Below, one piece after another: positions 18,357-27,400 of a stretch of 64,000 nucleotides of DNA (positions are counted from its first letter, which is position 1; every line of letters begins with the position of its first letter). Under the pieces are notes generated by a model. The model searched no databases and was not told the DNA's origin. It saw only the letters and a list, made by a program, of their open reading frames with translations. The position numbers and the translations under genes are program-made. Source of the stretch: Lacibacter sp. H375 (GTDB lineage: Bacteria > Bacteroidota > Bacteroidia > Chitinophagales > Chitinophagaceae); NCBI RefSeq assembly GCF_037892425.1, contig NZ_JBBKTT010000002.1:1-64000 (forward strand), written 5' to 3'.

Positions 18357-19612
18357 AACTAATGACAGGAGAAAGAAATCAAAAACGTTTAATCGTGATT
18401 GGCGGCGGTGCTGCAGGTTTTTTCTGTGCTATAAATGCAGCACGAATGAATCCCTCATTGCAGGTAGCTATTCTTGAAAAATCAAACAAGCTATTATCAA
18501 AAGTGAAAGTGAGTGGTGGGGGCCGATGCAATGTTACACATGCTTGCTTCGAAATACTGGAGATGAGCAAACGTTATCCCCGTGGCGAACATTTTGTACG
18601 CAAAGCCTTTCATCAATTCTTTACAACAGACACCATTAAATGGTTTGACGAGCGAGGAGTGAAGTTGAAAGCAGAAGCTGATGGACGGATGTTTCCTGTT
18701 ACTGATTCATCGCAAACAATTATTGATTGTTTGATGAAAGAAGTTAACAAGCATTGCGTTGAAATACTAATGAACAGGGAGGTGAAGAAATTGAAAGTGG
18801 GAAGTGGAAAGTGGGAAGTGGAATTAAGCAATAATGAGATCATGGAAGCAGATTTTGTTTGCATTGCCAGCGGCGGCTTTCCCAAGCTGCAGCAATTTGA
18901 TTGGTTGAAAGGAACAGATCATACGATCATTTCACCTGTACCTTCTTTGTTTACGTTTAATATGCCGAAGCACCCGATCACAGAATTGATGGGCGTAGTA
19001 GTGCAGGAAGCAACCATTAAAATTCAATCAACTAAATTAAAGAATACCGGCCCATTGCTTATTACCCATTGGGGAATGAGTGGGCCTTGCGTATTGAAAT
19101 TATCAGCATGGGGTGCAAGAGAATTGCAGGAACGTAATTATGATTTCACCATCAATGTTAATTGGCTGAGTGATGCAAAAGAGCAGTCAGTAAAAGATGA
19201 GTTGCAATTAATACGTAATACTAAAGGTTCACAAAAGATCTACAACAATAACCTGTTTCAACTGCCCAATCGTCTATGGGTATTCCTATTGAAGGAAGCA
19301 GGTATAAAAGAAGAATGGCGATGGGCCGATCTTCCTGCAAAGGAGCAGAACAAACTTATCCAGCTTTTGTGCAATCATGAATTCCAGGTGAAAGGTAAAA
19401 CAACCTTTAAAGAAGAGTTTGTAACTGCCGGGGGTGTTGATCTGAAACAGGTTGATCCAAACAGCATGCAAAGCAAACAGCACCCTAATTTATTTTTTGC
19501 CGGTGAAATACTTGATGTAGATGGTATTACCGGTGGTTTCAATTTTCAACATGCATGGACGAGTGGTTTTATTGCGGCAAAAACCATCGCAACATTAGCA
19601 GCAAATTCCTGA
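18353..19612 (+). CDS. HI0933/YhiN-family flavoprotein (NAD(P)/FAD-dependent oxidoreductase)
   Basis: 419 residues. The FAD-binding Rossmann motif GGGAAGFFCA is at the N-terminus, followed by the family's LLSKVKVSGGGRCNVTH block, and the closing FAGEILDVDGITGGFNFQHAW motif binds the flavin. The substrate of this family is not settled; members have been linked to bile-acid or tRNA-related reductions in other species. Residues encoded by 18793-18823 (KVGSGKWEVE) come from a perfect 14-bp tandem duplication that resembles the filler repeats seen between genes. Overlaps the M20 gene by four bases. Confidence 0.92.
   Translation: MKLMTGERNQKRLIVIGGGAAGFFCAINAARMNPSLQVAILEKSNKLLSKVKVSGGGRCNVTHACFEILEMSKRYPRGEHFVRKAFHQFFTTDTIKWFDERGVKLKAEADGRMFPVTDSSQTIIDCLMKEVNKHCVEILMNREVKKLKVGSGKWEVELSNNEIMEADFVCIASGGFPKLQQFDWLKGTDHTIISPVPSLFTFNMPKHPITELMGVVVQEATIKIQSTKLKNTGPLLITHWGMSGPCVLKLSAWGARELQERNYDFTINVNWLSDAKEQSVKDELQLIRNTKGSQKIYNNNLFQLPNRLWVFLLKEAGIKEEWRWADLPAKEQNKLIQLLCNHEFQVKGKTTFKEEFVTAGGVDLKQVDPNSMQSKQHPNLFFAGEILDVDGITGGFNFQHAWTSGFIAAKTIATLAANS
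18793..18820 (+). repeat. 14-bp perfect tandem repeat inside a coding region
   Basis: GAAAGTGGGAAGTG occurs twice in direct succession (18793-18806 and 18807-18820). The unit is not a multiple of three, so the two copies are read in different frames. It lies in a surface loop region of the flavoprotein. Confidence 0.9.
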
Positions 19613-19748
19613 TCACTTGCACAGATATAAACTTATTCGTCACGGATAATAAATAAAAAAATATCTCCGCTTTTTTATGGTTAATTAGCAGTCCGGTTTG
19701 ATGAAAAACAGTCCTGTACACTTATGAAGGGAGTGATTTTTATCAGTC

Positions 19749-19776
19749 TTGTACTTGTTCAAAAAAACTATCTTTA
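19749..19776 (+). promoter_or_regulatory. Probable promoter of the class V aminotransferase gene
   Basis: TTG at 19749-19751 and TATCTTTA at 19769-19776 (one mismatch to TAnnTTTG), spacer 17. The ATG is 16 bases further on. Confidence 0.5.
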
Positions 19777-19791
19777 GCTAAACCAAAAAGC

Positions 19792-21078
19792 ATGTCGTCC
19801 CGTAGAAATTTTATCCGGAATCTGTCAGCAACAACAGGGGTTTTTACTTTCCTTCCATTCACCAATTCATTGTTTGCAAAAGAGGCAGAACAAAAATATC
19901 ATGAGTTCAAGCAACTATCTCCCAATGAAGCAATGACGGACGAGGATTTTTGGGGATGGGTAAAAGAGCAATACACAGTTTCTCCTAATTTACTTGATCT
20001 CAACAATGGTGGCGTAAGTCCTCAACCAAAGATTGTGCAGGATGCACATATTCGTTTCTATCAATTCAGTAACGAAGGGCCTTCATATTATATGTGGCGA
20101 ACATTAGATGAAGGAAGAGAAGGATTACGTGTAAAGTTGGCTGAGCTTGCAGGTTGTGATGCAGATGAGTTAGCGATCAACCGTAATGCAACAGAAGGAT
20201 TGAACACGGTGATCTTTGGATTGAATTTAAAAGCAGGCGATGAAGTGGTATTGACCAGGCAGGATTATCCCAACATGATAAATGCATGGAAACAGCGTGA
20301 AAAAAGAGATGGTATAAAACTTATTTGGTTGAATCTTGATTTGCCAATTGAAAATGAAGATGAGATCGTTCGTCAATATATAAATGCGTTTACAGCAAAA
20401 ACAAAAATTGTACACATAACCCATCTTATTAACTGGACGGGTCAAATACTTCCTATTCGAAAAATTGCAGATGAAGCACACAAACGTGGCATTGAAGTAA
20501 TAGGAGATGGAGCACATACATTTGGACATACTGATTTCAATATACCCGATCTTGGTTGCGATTACTTTGCTACTTCTTTACATAAATGGTTATGCGCACC
20601 ATTCGGCAGCGGTTTGTTATGGATCAAAAAAGAAAAGATCAAAAATATCTGGGCGTTGCTGAGTAGTGTAGAACCAGATGGTGCGGATATACGAAAGTTC
20701 GAATCATTGGGAACACGTTCATTCGCAAGTGAAATGGCCATTGGTAATGCCGTTGATTTTCACAACATCATTGGATCAAAACGAAAAGAAGAAAGGCTTC
20801 GCTATTTAACTGATTACTGGGTGAATAAAGTAAGTGACCTCAAACGTGTGTCGTTCCTTCAACCAAAAAATAAGAAGTTCTATTGTGCAATTGCCAACAT
20901 TGCCATTGAAGGTATGAACCCCGGTGAGGTTGCTAAAAAATTGCATGATAAACATAAAATTCATACGGTTTCTATTGATTGGGAAAATATTCATGGTGTA
21001 AGAATAACACCACATGTGTATACCTCAACAAAAGATCTCGACCGGTTAGTAGCGGCCATCAGGCGGATAGCAAGTTAA
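19792..21078 (+). CDS. Class V aminotransferase-fold PLP enzyme with Tat-type signal
   Basis: 428 residues. The N-terminus SSRRNFIRNLSA followed by a hydrophobic stretch is a twin-arginine signal, so the folded, PLP-loaded enzyme is probably exported to the periplasm. The PLP site is complete: Asp239 and His242 in GDGAHTFGH, and Lys265 in SLHKWLCAPFGSG. The family includes isopenicillin N epimerase-like proteins and cysteine desulfurases; no Cys loop typical of desulfurases is seen, so the former group fits better. The substrate is unknown. It has its own promoter and is followed 80 bases later by the PepSY-like gene. Confidence 0.88.
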   Translation: MSSRRNFIRNLSATTGVFTFLPFTNSLFAKEAEQKYHEFKQLSPNEAMTDEDFWGWVKEQYTVSPNLLDLNNGGVSPQPKIVQDAHIRFYQFSNEGPSYYMWRTLDEGREGLRVKLAELAGCDADELAINRNATEGLNTVIFGLNLKAGDEVVLTRQDYPNMINAWKQREKRDGIKLIWLNLDLPIENEDEIVRQYINAFTAKTKIVHITHLINWTGQILPIRKIADEAHKRGIEVIGDGAHTFGHTDFNIPDLGCDYFATSLHKWLCAPFGSGLLWIKKEKIKNIWALLSSVEPDGADIRKFESLGTRSFASEMAIGNAVDFHNIIGSKRKEERLRYLTDYWVNKVSDLKRVSFLQPKNKKFYCAIANIAIEGMNPGEVAKKLHDKHKIHTVSIDWENIHGVRITPHVYTSTKDLDRLVAAIRRIAS

Positions 21079-21158
21079 TGCTGCAACCAATTGGTATATT
21101 AATTGGTCTTATTAACTTGCGGCTAAGCATTACTTGGCTGTAAACAAAAAATAAACGT

Positions 21159-21713
21159 ATGAAACAATTTATTACACTAAGTGTTTTTCTTCTGGCAGGT
21201 GTTATTGGTTTTGCCCAGGGGAAAAGCAAAGAAAAAACCAAAGACAAGCAAAAGACGGATAAAGCTGTTCAAACAACAAACGGTAACAACAATCAGAACA
21301 GTGGACAGAATCCTGCTAACGCACAACAAAATGGTAACAGCAAGATTAGAAAAAACATACCTACAAAAGTAGGAAGTGCGTTTGCCGGTGAATATCCTAA
21401 TGCCGTTAATGCTACATGGACAAAGAACCGTGGTGATTGGACTGTTGTATTTGGCAATGGTGTATGGCGTTCAACTGCAACTTACCACAGCAATGGCGAA
21501 CGTGTTGATACCAGAACACCCATGGCAAGAGAACAAGCTCCACGCCCGGTGTTAGATGAAATTCTGCGTCGCTTTCCGAAAGGAAGCCCTACAGATGTAA
21601 TCAAGATCGAAAAGCCGAAGAACCCGAATCTTTTCCAGATCATCATGGATCAGGCAGGTAAGAAAAGAACTTTTGTGTTTGATGAAAGCGGAAAGCTGGT
21701 GTCAGAACAGTAA
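21159..21713 (+). CDS. Secreted PepSY-like protein
   Basis: 184 residues. A signal peptide (about 1-20, ending GFAQ) is followed by a Lys/Asn/Gln-rich low-complexity linker (21-65) and a C-terminal domain with FAGEYPNAVNATWTKN, in the style of the beta-lactamase-inhibitor-like PepSY family common in Bacteroidota. These proteins are periplasmic or surface-located with no known enzymatic role. Ends with a strong terminator. Confidence 0.7.
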   Translation: MKQFITLSVFLLAGVIGFAQGKSKEKTKDKQKTDKAVQTTNGNNNQNSGQNPANAQQNGNSKIRKNIPTKVGSAFAGEYPNAVNATWTKNRGDWTVVFGNGVWRSTATYHSNGERVDTRTPMAREQAPRPVLDEILRRFPKGSPTDVIKIEKPKNPNLFQIIMDQAGKKRTFVFDESGKLVSEQ

Positions 21714-21732
21714 AAAATAACAGTAAGTGAAT

Positions 21733-21764
21733 AAACGCCACCACGGTTTCGGGGTGGCGTTTTT
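21733..21764 (+). terminator. Terminator after the PepSY-like gene
   Basis: AACGCCACC (21734-21742) pairs perfectly with 21753-21761, followed by T residues to 21764. Confidence 0.85.
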
Positions 21765-21826
21765 AGTTGACGGCATTCCGTCATTGGATTTTTCCCTTAC
21801 TTTGCCAACTTAATGTTTATCACCGG

Positions 21827-22741
21827 ATGTATATTTTTACCAAGATCCTGGCAAAGTTTTATTTCTGGATTTTCACAAAACGACTGAGCATTTACAATCC
21901 AGACGCAACAAAGATTATAACGCCCATGGTGCTGGGTGTTAATCATCCTAATTCATTTCTCGATGCTGTTATTGTTGGTACGGTCATGGACCATCGGGTT
22001 CATTTTATTACCAGAAGTGGTGTGTTTAAGAATCCCATTGTAAGAAAGATATTACGTTCAGTAAATATGATACCCATTTATCGCATGAGTGACGGTAAGG
22101 GTCAACTTGCAAATAACGATGCAACATTTGAAGAAGTAAGGAAGATCCTGCAACGTGGCGAACACGTGCTCATTTTTGTGGAAGGATTTTGTAAACACCA
22201 AACCACTTTGCAGCTGCCATTAAAAAAAGGTGCACCACGAATGCTGATGCAGGCATGGGCCGATGGATTGGATGTAACTTTTTTGCCTGTCTGGGTCAGG
22301 TATAATTCATTTGTTGATTTCCCTAAAACGTTTGATATCAATTTCGGTAAGCAGTTTGGCAAAGAAGTGATCTCGGCAAATATGGAAAGCGGTGTAGCTT
22401 CGGTGGCAATTAATAAAGCTGCAGAAGTGCAATTGCAGGAGTTATCAGAGATAACCAATGCTGATAACAGCCTGAAAATTCCCAAGCCCTTCCTTTTTGT
22501 TCCTGCAATGCTGGGCGTGCTCACACATATACTTTTCTATTTTCCTTTAGAGCGTCTTGCATGGAAACTACGTGGCGAGCAATACTATGATAGTATCCTT
22601 TTTTGCCTGATGGCCTTTTTATATCCTCTCTATTTGTTGTCTGTTGCTGCATTGCTGTATTGTTTTGTTGGTGGATGGTGGGCGCTTGCTTCTTTAGCAG
22701 TTCTTCCATTACTGGCAAAGAGCTATGTGATGTGGAAATAG
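21827..22741 (+). CDS. Lysophospholipid/glycerol-phosphate acyltransferase (PlsC-like)
   Basis: 304 residues from the ATG at 21827. An in-frame start at 21767 would lie directly on the preceding terminator and on a TTACTTTG promoter-like box (21797-21804), so the later start is preferred. The catalytic motif is NHPNSFLD (the His-x5-Asp form also found in glycerol-phosphate acyltransferases of the fungal type), followed by RSG, FVEGFCKH (the EG motif) and FLPVWVRYN. Two or three membrane segments form the C-terminus (about residues 215-300). It transfers acyl chains to glycerolipids at the inner membrane; the exact acceptor is not shown by sequence. Confidence 0.85.
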   Translation: MYIFTKILAKFYFWIFTKRLSIYNPDATKIITPMVLGVNHPNSFLDAVIVGTVMDHRVHFITRSGVFKNPIVRKILRSVNMIPIYRMSDGKGQLANNDATFEEVRKILQRGEHVLIFVEGFCKHQTTLQLPLKKGAPRMLMQAWADGLDVTFLPVWVRYNSFVDFPKTFDINFGKQFGKEVISANMESGVASVAINKAAEVQLQELSEITNADNSLKIPKPFLFVPAMLGVLTHILFYFPLERLAWKLRGEQYYDSILFCLMAFLYPLYLLSVAALLYCFVGGWWALASLAVLPLLAKSYVMWK

Positions 22742-22787
22742 TGAACAGTATGGCTGTTCAGGTGTAATTATTTTATAAATAACAGCA

Positions 22788-23573
22788 ATGATCACAAACA
22801 CTCGCCATCTTACAATTTACCAGGTTTTGTTTTTTGCTTTTATGATCGCCATGAATGCATTGGCCAATGGCATGCCCTTGAATGGTTATACAACTGGCGA
22901 GATTAGTGCCATGTATCCTAACTTATTTGTTCCCGCTGGTTTTACATTCAGTATATGGGGCGTTATCTATTTATTGTTGCTTGGTTATGTTATTTACAGC
23001 TCATCGGTTTTATGGAAACAAAATGATGCTGATGCGATGATGCCACTTGTAAAAACAATTGCGCCTTATTTTATACTCACCTGTGCATTAAACGGTGTGT
23101 GGATCATAATGTGGCATATGTTATTAATTGAGTTGTCGTTGGTTTTTATGTTGTGGTTTTTAGCAACGCTGATCCTCATTTATATAAAATTGCAACAGCA
23201 CAGATCAAAGTTGAAAGCTGTAAAAAAAATATTCCTGTATGTTCCGTTTGTTGTTTATCTCGGTTGGATAAGCGTTGCAACCATTGCTAACACAACAGCT
23301 TTATTGGTTCATTATAACTGGAATGGCTTTGGCGTTGGTGAAGTGATGTGGAGTTGTGTCATGATTACAACAGCAGCGCTGCTTGGAGCATTCTTTTCCA
23401 TCTTTCGCAGAGATTTTTTTTACACACTTGTTGTTGCTTGGGCATTGTATGGTATTTCAGTTTCGCAATCGAATTACAATGAAATTGTAACCATTGCTTA
23501 TGGAGGAATTGGACTTTGTCTTTTGATGATTGTGATTGGGTTGATGAGAAGAACCAAACTTAAGCAGGCTTAA
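22788..23573 (+). CDS. Tryptophan-rich sensory protein (TspO/MBR-like membrane protein)
   Basis: 261 residues with about seven to eight membrane segments. The stretch LFVPAGFTFSIWGVIYLLL matches the FxPPxWxFxxxWxxLY region of TspO proteins, and Trp and Asn are frequent in the helices. TspO proteins bind tetrapyrroles; this longer Bacteroidota version has extra C-terminal helices and its ligand is not known. The gene follows the acyltransferase by 46 bases on the same strand and ends convergent with the RDD gene. Confidence 0.7.
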   Translation: MITNTRHLTIYQVLFFAFMIAMNALANGMPLNGYTTGEISAMYPNLFVPAGFTFSIWGVIYLLLLGYVIYSSSVLWKQNDADAMMPLVKTIAPYFILTCALNGVWIIMWHMLLIELSLVFMLWFLATLILIYIKLQQHRSKLKAVKKIFLYVPFVVYLGWISVATIANTTALLVHYNWNGFGVGEVMWSCVMITTAALLGAFFSIFRRDFFYTLVVAWALYGISVSQSNYNEIVTIAYGGIGLCLLMIVIGLMRRTKLKQA

Positions 23574-23590
23574 CCCTTGGTTTTAACTGT

Positions 23591-24157
23591 TCACATTATA
23601 CTTTTCACTACATACGTTTTCCCAATTCTGTCATGTAATGCTCTGCACTTTGGATCGTTCAACAGGAACACCAGTTCAATAATGTAAATGACAAAGACGC
23701 AGACGCCGTAGATAATACCGATAACTACTTCTGGCGTAAAAAAATTATTGAACCCTGTGAACTCGTAAGGATCGGATGACTGCGATTTGAAATAACTGTT
23801 TAATTCAACTGCAAACGAAATTAACTGTAATCCTATGTAGATGATATTGCGAAGAACAACATTGCTGATGGTGGGAGGCTGCAACTCGTAGTTCACAATT
23901 TTTATCTTCAGTAACATTTTGCCAAGCGTTGCCCCATATTTATATTCAAGAAACAGGTTATAGAACAAAGGAACAATTGCTGTTACAACCAGCAGCACCA
24001 GACTATTCTCCAGTTCTGCCAGTGAAAGCCTCAGAAAGTAAGCAACAGTAACAAGAATAATTCCGTCGATGAGCAGTGCGCCAAAGCGTGACCAAAACCC
24101 CACATAGCTGTACTGTGGCTCTTCAAACTCGTTGAGTAAGTTTTCCATTTGTTCCAT
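23591..24157 (-). CDS. RDD-family membrane protein
   Basis: 188 residues. The RDD hallmark is visible: Arg and Asp in GFWSRFGALLIDGI, then KYGATLGKMLLKIKIVN and a late Asp/Arg-containing segment (DPKCRALHDRIGKTYVV). Four membrane segments are expected. Some RDD proteins are Na+/H+ antiporters; the function here is open. It stands as a single gene, convergent with the TspO-like gene and divergent from rpsA. Confidence 0.9.
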   Translation of the reverse strand: MEQMENLLNEFEEPQYSYVGFWSRFGALLIDGIILVTVAYFLRLSLAELENSLVLLVVTAIVPLFYNLFLEYKYGATLGKMLLKIKIVNYELQPPTISNVVLRNIIYIGLQLISFAVELNSYFKSQSSDPYEFTGFNNFFTPEVVIGIIYGVCVFVIYIIELVFLLNDPKCRALHDRIGKTYVVKSIM

Positions 24158-24382
24158 AGATCATAAAAATAATGGAAACGCAATTAGGTATACCATCCTT
24201 CAAGTAGCCAAACAATTGGAATTATTCGCCGGCAACTATAGTATACCTTGGTAGATTCATAACACGCTGACAATCAGAATTCGGAACCCTGAAGCGAGCG
24301 TGGCAACAGGCGATTCCATGAAATGCGAGAGCTGGTCACAAAAAATGCCTTTTCCTCTCTAAAAAAACCAGCCTCAAAACCC

Positions 24383-24412
24383 TTGCCCCAACAGCTTTTT
24401 AGCCTACATTTG
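24383..24412 (+). promoter_or_regulatory. Promoter of rpsA
   Basis: TTG at 24383-24385 and TACATTTG at 24405-24412 with exactly 19 bases between them. The leader to the rpsA ATG would be about 30 bases and contains no Shine-Dalgarno sequence. The rest of the spacer from 24158 shows nothing recognisable. Confidence 0.85.
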
Positions 24413-24448
24413 CACCCCCGAATCAATTAAACAAACCGGGGCTATTTT

Positions 24449-26353
24449 ATGTCAGAAAATCAAATTGTTAACTCAAACGCTGATGCACAGGAGAACGTGG
24501 AAGCAACACCAGTTGCCGAAACATCTACAGCGACAACAAAGGCACCTGTAATTGAGCAAACTGCTCATGATGATTTTGATTGGAGCGTTGACAAACGTAA
24601 CGTTGCCATTTACAGCAAAGAAGAGCGTGAAAAGTACGATTCAGTTTATGATGGTACGTTCAAGCAGGTAAACGATGCTGAAATTGTTGATGGCCAGGTT
24701 GTGGCATTAACAAAAACTGATGTTGTTGTAAACATCGGCTTTAAGAGTGATGGTCTCGTTTCTTTGAACGAGTTCCGTGATTTACCAGGTTTAAAAGTTG
24801 GTGACACTGTTGAAGTAATGGTTGTTGAAAAAGAAGACAGAGAAGGTCACTTACACCTTAGCCGCAAACTTGCCCGTATCACACGTGCCTGGGAGCGTAT
24901 TATGGAAGTGCACAAAACTGGTGAAATTGTTACCGGTACTGTTACAAGCAAAACCAAAGGTGGTTTGATCGTTGATGTATTTGGAATGGAAACATTCTTA
25001 CCAGGTTCACAAATTGATGTGAAGCCTGTTACAGATTACGATCAGTTTGTTGGCAAAACAATGGAGTTTAAAGTGGTTAAGATCAACGAAACCATTAAGA
25101 ACGCTGTTGTAAGTCACAAAGCACTTATCGAAAGCGATATTGAAGCACAACGTGCGGTGATCATGGGTAAACTGGAAAAAGGTCAGGTACTGGAAGGTAC
25201 TATCAAGAACATCACTGATTTCGGTGCGTTCCTTGACCTTGGTGGTGTTGATGGTTTGTTGTATATCACTGATATCAGCTGGGGCCGTATCAACCATCCA
25301 ACAGAAGTGTTGAAGATGGATCAGAAATTGAATGTTGTAGTTCTCGACTTCGACGATGATAAAAAACGTATCAGCCTTGGTCTGAAACAATTGACTCCTC
25401 ATCCATGGGATACACTCAGCGAATCAATTGCTGAAGGTAATACCGTGAAAGGTAAAGTTGTAAACATCGAAGATTACGGTGCATTCTTAGAAATTATGCC
25501 TGGTGTTGAAGGTCTGGTTCACGTAAGTGAAATCAGCTGGGCTAACACTCCGGTTAATGCGAAAGAATTCTTCAAAATGGGTGATGAGCACGAAGCGAAG
25601 ATCGTTACACTTGATAAAGACGCTCGTAAGATGAGTCTTTCTATCAAGCAAATGAGCCAGGATCCTTGGAGCACAATTGAAGAAACTTTCCCTGTAGAAA
25701 GCAAGCACAAAGGTTTAGTGAAAAACATTACTCCTTACGGTGTGTTTGTTGAATTGAAAGCTGGTATCGGCGGTATGATCCACATCAGTGATCTTAGCTG
25801 GACTAAGCGTTTCAACCACCCAAGTGAATACACAAAGGTTGGACAGGATATTGAAGTAATGATCCTCAGCATCGATAAGGAAAATCGCAAACTTCAGTTA
25901 GGTCACAAACAACTGGAAGAAGATCCTTGGAATGCATTGGAAGAAACATTTGCAATTGGAACTGTTCATGAAGGTCATGTAACAAGAAAAGACGACAAAG
26001 GTGCGATTGTTCAATTGCCTTACGGTATTGAAGGTTTTGCTCCTAACCGTCACCTGAACAAGGAAGATGGCAAACAGGTAATGGCAGATGAAACAGCACA
26101 GTTCGTAGTGATCGAATTCGATCGTAACGAAAAACGTGTTGTTATCAGTCATGCTCGTATCTGGGAAAAAGCAATTGCAGATGAAAAGAACGCTGAGTTC
26201 AAAGAAAAACAAGCTGATGCTGTACGCACCAAAAAAGCGGTGAAAGAAGTACAAAGCAAAGTGGAAAAAACCACGCTTGGAGACTTAGGTGTTCTCGCCG
26301 ATCTGAAGAAAAAGTTAGATGGCGGTGCTGAAGAAAGCAAGAGCGCAGAATAA
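24449..26353 (+). CDS. rpsA: 30S ribosomal protein S1
   Basis: 634 residues with six S1 (OB-fold) repeats starting at about residues 79, 159, 246, 331, 417 and 505; repeats three to five keep the ITDFGAFLDLGG, IEDYGAFLEIMPG and ITPYGVFVELKAG pattern. An acidic, Thr- and Glu-rich N-terminal extension (about 1-50) precedes them, as in Bacteroidota S1. S1 brings mRNA to the 30S subunit, which matters in a lineage without Shine-Dalgarno leaders. Single gene with its own promoter and terminator. Confidence 0.97.
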   Translation: MSENQIVNSNADAQENVEATPVAETSTATTKAPVIEQTAHDDFDWSVDKRNVAIYSKEEREKYDSVYDGTFKQVNDAEIVDGQVVALTKTDVVVNIGFKSDGLVSLNEFRDLPGLKVGDTVEVMVVEKEDREGHLHLSRKLARITRAWERIMEVHKTGEIVTGTVTSKTKGGLIVDVFGMETFLPGSQIDVKPVTDYDQFVGKTMEFKVVKINETIKNAVVSHKALIESDIEAQRAVIMGKLEKGQVLEGTIKNITDFGAFLDLGGVDGLLYITDISWGRINHPTEVLKMDQKLNVVVLDFDDDKKRISLGLKQLTPHPWDTLSESIAEGNTVKGKVVNIEDYGAFLEIMPGVEGLVHVSEISWANTPVNAKEFFKMGDEHEAKIVTLDKDARKMSLSIKQMSQDPWSTIEETFPVESKHKGLVKNITPYGVFVELKAGIGGMIHISDLSWTKRFNHPSEYTKVGQDIEVMILSIDKENRKLQLGHKQLEEDPWNALEETFAIGTVHEGHVTRKDDKGAIVQLPYGIEGFAPNRHLNKEDGKQVMADETAQFVVIEFDRNEKRVVISHARIWEKAIADEKNAEFKEKQADAVRTKKAVKEVQSKVEKTTLGDLGVLADLKKKLDGGAEESKSAE

Positions 26354-26379
26354 GAACAGTAATAACTGATCTTCATATG

Positions 26380-26410
26380 GCCCATCGTTGAAAAACGATG
26401 GGCTTTTTTT
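26380..26410 (+). terminator. Terminator of rpsA
   Basis: Perfect 10-bp stem GCCCATCGTT (26380-26389) with 26394-26403, GAAA loop, then seven T. Confidence 0.92.
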
Positions 26411-26413
26411 ATG

Positions 26414-26491
26414 ATCAGTGATGAGTAAGAGCAGAGGCCGGAAATAAAATACGCCAACTCATCATTCATCACTCATCACTCATTACCTTCG
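26414..26491 (+). promoter_or_regulatory. Spacer before aroK with GATGAGT/ACTCATC repeats and a -7 box
   Basis: GTGATGAGT-like words at the left are complementary to the ACTCATCA words repeated at 26457-26480. The right end carries TACCTTCG at 26484-26491, one mismatch from TAnnTTTG and identical to the box before groES, 22 bases before the aroK ATG. Confidence 0.5.
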
Positions 26492-26512
26492 TAGCAAACA
26501 ACTAACTCCTTC

Positions 26513-27019
26513 ATGCGATATTTCATTACAGGGTTTATGGGCAGTGGTAAAACATATTGGGGTAAACAATGGAGTGAAAAATTTGGATTGAAGTTTTACG
26601 ATCTTGATGAAGAAATTGAAAAGCGTGAAGGGAAAGCGGTCACCGCAATTTTTGAAGAGAAAGGAGAGGAAGCGTTCAGGAAGATGGAGAAAGAAACGCT
26701 TTGCACATATATGAAGCTTGATAATTTTATTCTCAGTTGTGGCGGTGGCACTCCTTGCTTTCATAACAACATGAAACGGATGAACGAAGCTGGTGTAACT
26801 ATTTATATTAAAAGCCCGGTTGAATTATTAGTGCAACGTTTACATACAGAAAAAGAAACAAGACCACTGATAGCTGGTATGAACGATGAAGTGCTGGCAC
26901 AATTCATTTCAGGTAAGCTTACAGAGCGGGAACATTTTTATCACCAGGCCATGTATCATTTGCCGGCTGAGTTTATGAGTCTCGATAACTTTCAAAAAAT
27001 CATACGCAGGAATGGATAA
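26513..27019 (+). CDS. aroK: Shikimate kinase
   Basis: 168 residues. P-loop GFMGSGKT (about 8-15), the magnesium and shikimate Asp residues in YDLDEEIE, the FRKMEKETL Arg, the SCGGGTP shikimate loop, and the lid Arg in ETRPLIAGM are all present. It phosphorylates shikimate in the pathway to chorismate and aromatic amino acids. The DUF423 gene overlaps its end by eight bases. No other shikimate gene is close. Confidence 0.95.
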   Translation: MRYFITGFMGSGKTYWGKQWSEKFGLKFYDLDEEIEKREGKAVTAIFEEKGEEAFRKMEKETLCTYMKLDNFILSCGGGTPCFHNNMKRMNEAGVTIYIKSPVELLVQRLHTEKETRPLIAGMNDEVLAQFISGKLTEREHFYHQAMYHLPAEFMSLDNFQKIIRRNG

Positions 27020-27398
27020 GCAGTTTTTAAGCATCAGTTTTATACTGGGAGCGATTGCAGTTGCCCTTGGTGCTTTTGGTGCCCATGCATTAAGAGAATT
27101 GGTTGATGAAAAAGCTATACAAACATGGCAAACTGCGGTGCAATATCATTTCTATCATTTGTTTGCAATAGCTCTTGTGGGCTTACTGTTAAAGCAGGGA
27201 GTAAATGCCTGGTATAAGCGTGCTGGTTATTTATTTATTGCAGGTATTCTTGTCTTCAGCGGATCGTTGTATACGATGATCCTTTTAAAAGCAACAGGAG
27301 CAACATCAGTAAACTGGCTAGGTGCTATTACACCAATTGGCGGTGTATGTTTTATTGCCGGCTGGTTGAGTTTATTTATTGGAGTAAGAAAAAACTAA
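27012..27398 (+). CDS. DUF423 family small membrane protein
   Basis: 128 residues, four membrane segments. The family signature is the opening GAIAVALGAFGAHAL and the Gly-rich third helix followed by the GAITPIGGVCFIAGW end. DUF423 proteins (YwdK/YgdD group) are widespread inner-membrane proteins without an assigned role. Translation is likely coupled to aroK through the eight-base overlap. Confidence 0.9.
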   Translation: MDKQFLSISFILGAIAVALGAFGAHALRELVDEKAIQTWQTAVQYHFYHLFAIALVGLLLKQGVNAWYKRAGYLFIAGILVFSGSLYTMILLKATGATSVNWLGAITPIGGVCFIAGWLSLFIGVRKN

Positions 27399-27400
27399 GA

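Noticed and set aside
21767-21826. Upstream start for the acyltransferase
   Set aside because: It begins right after the previous terminator and would cover the likely promoter; the ATG at 21827 fits better.
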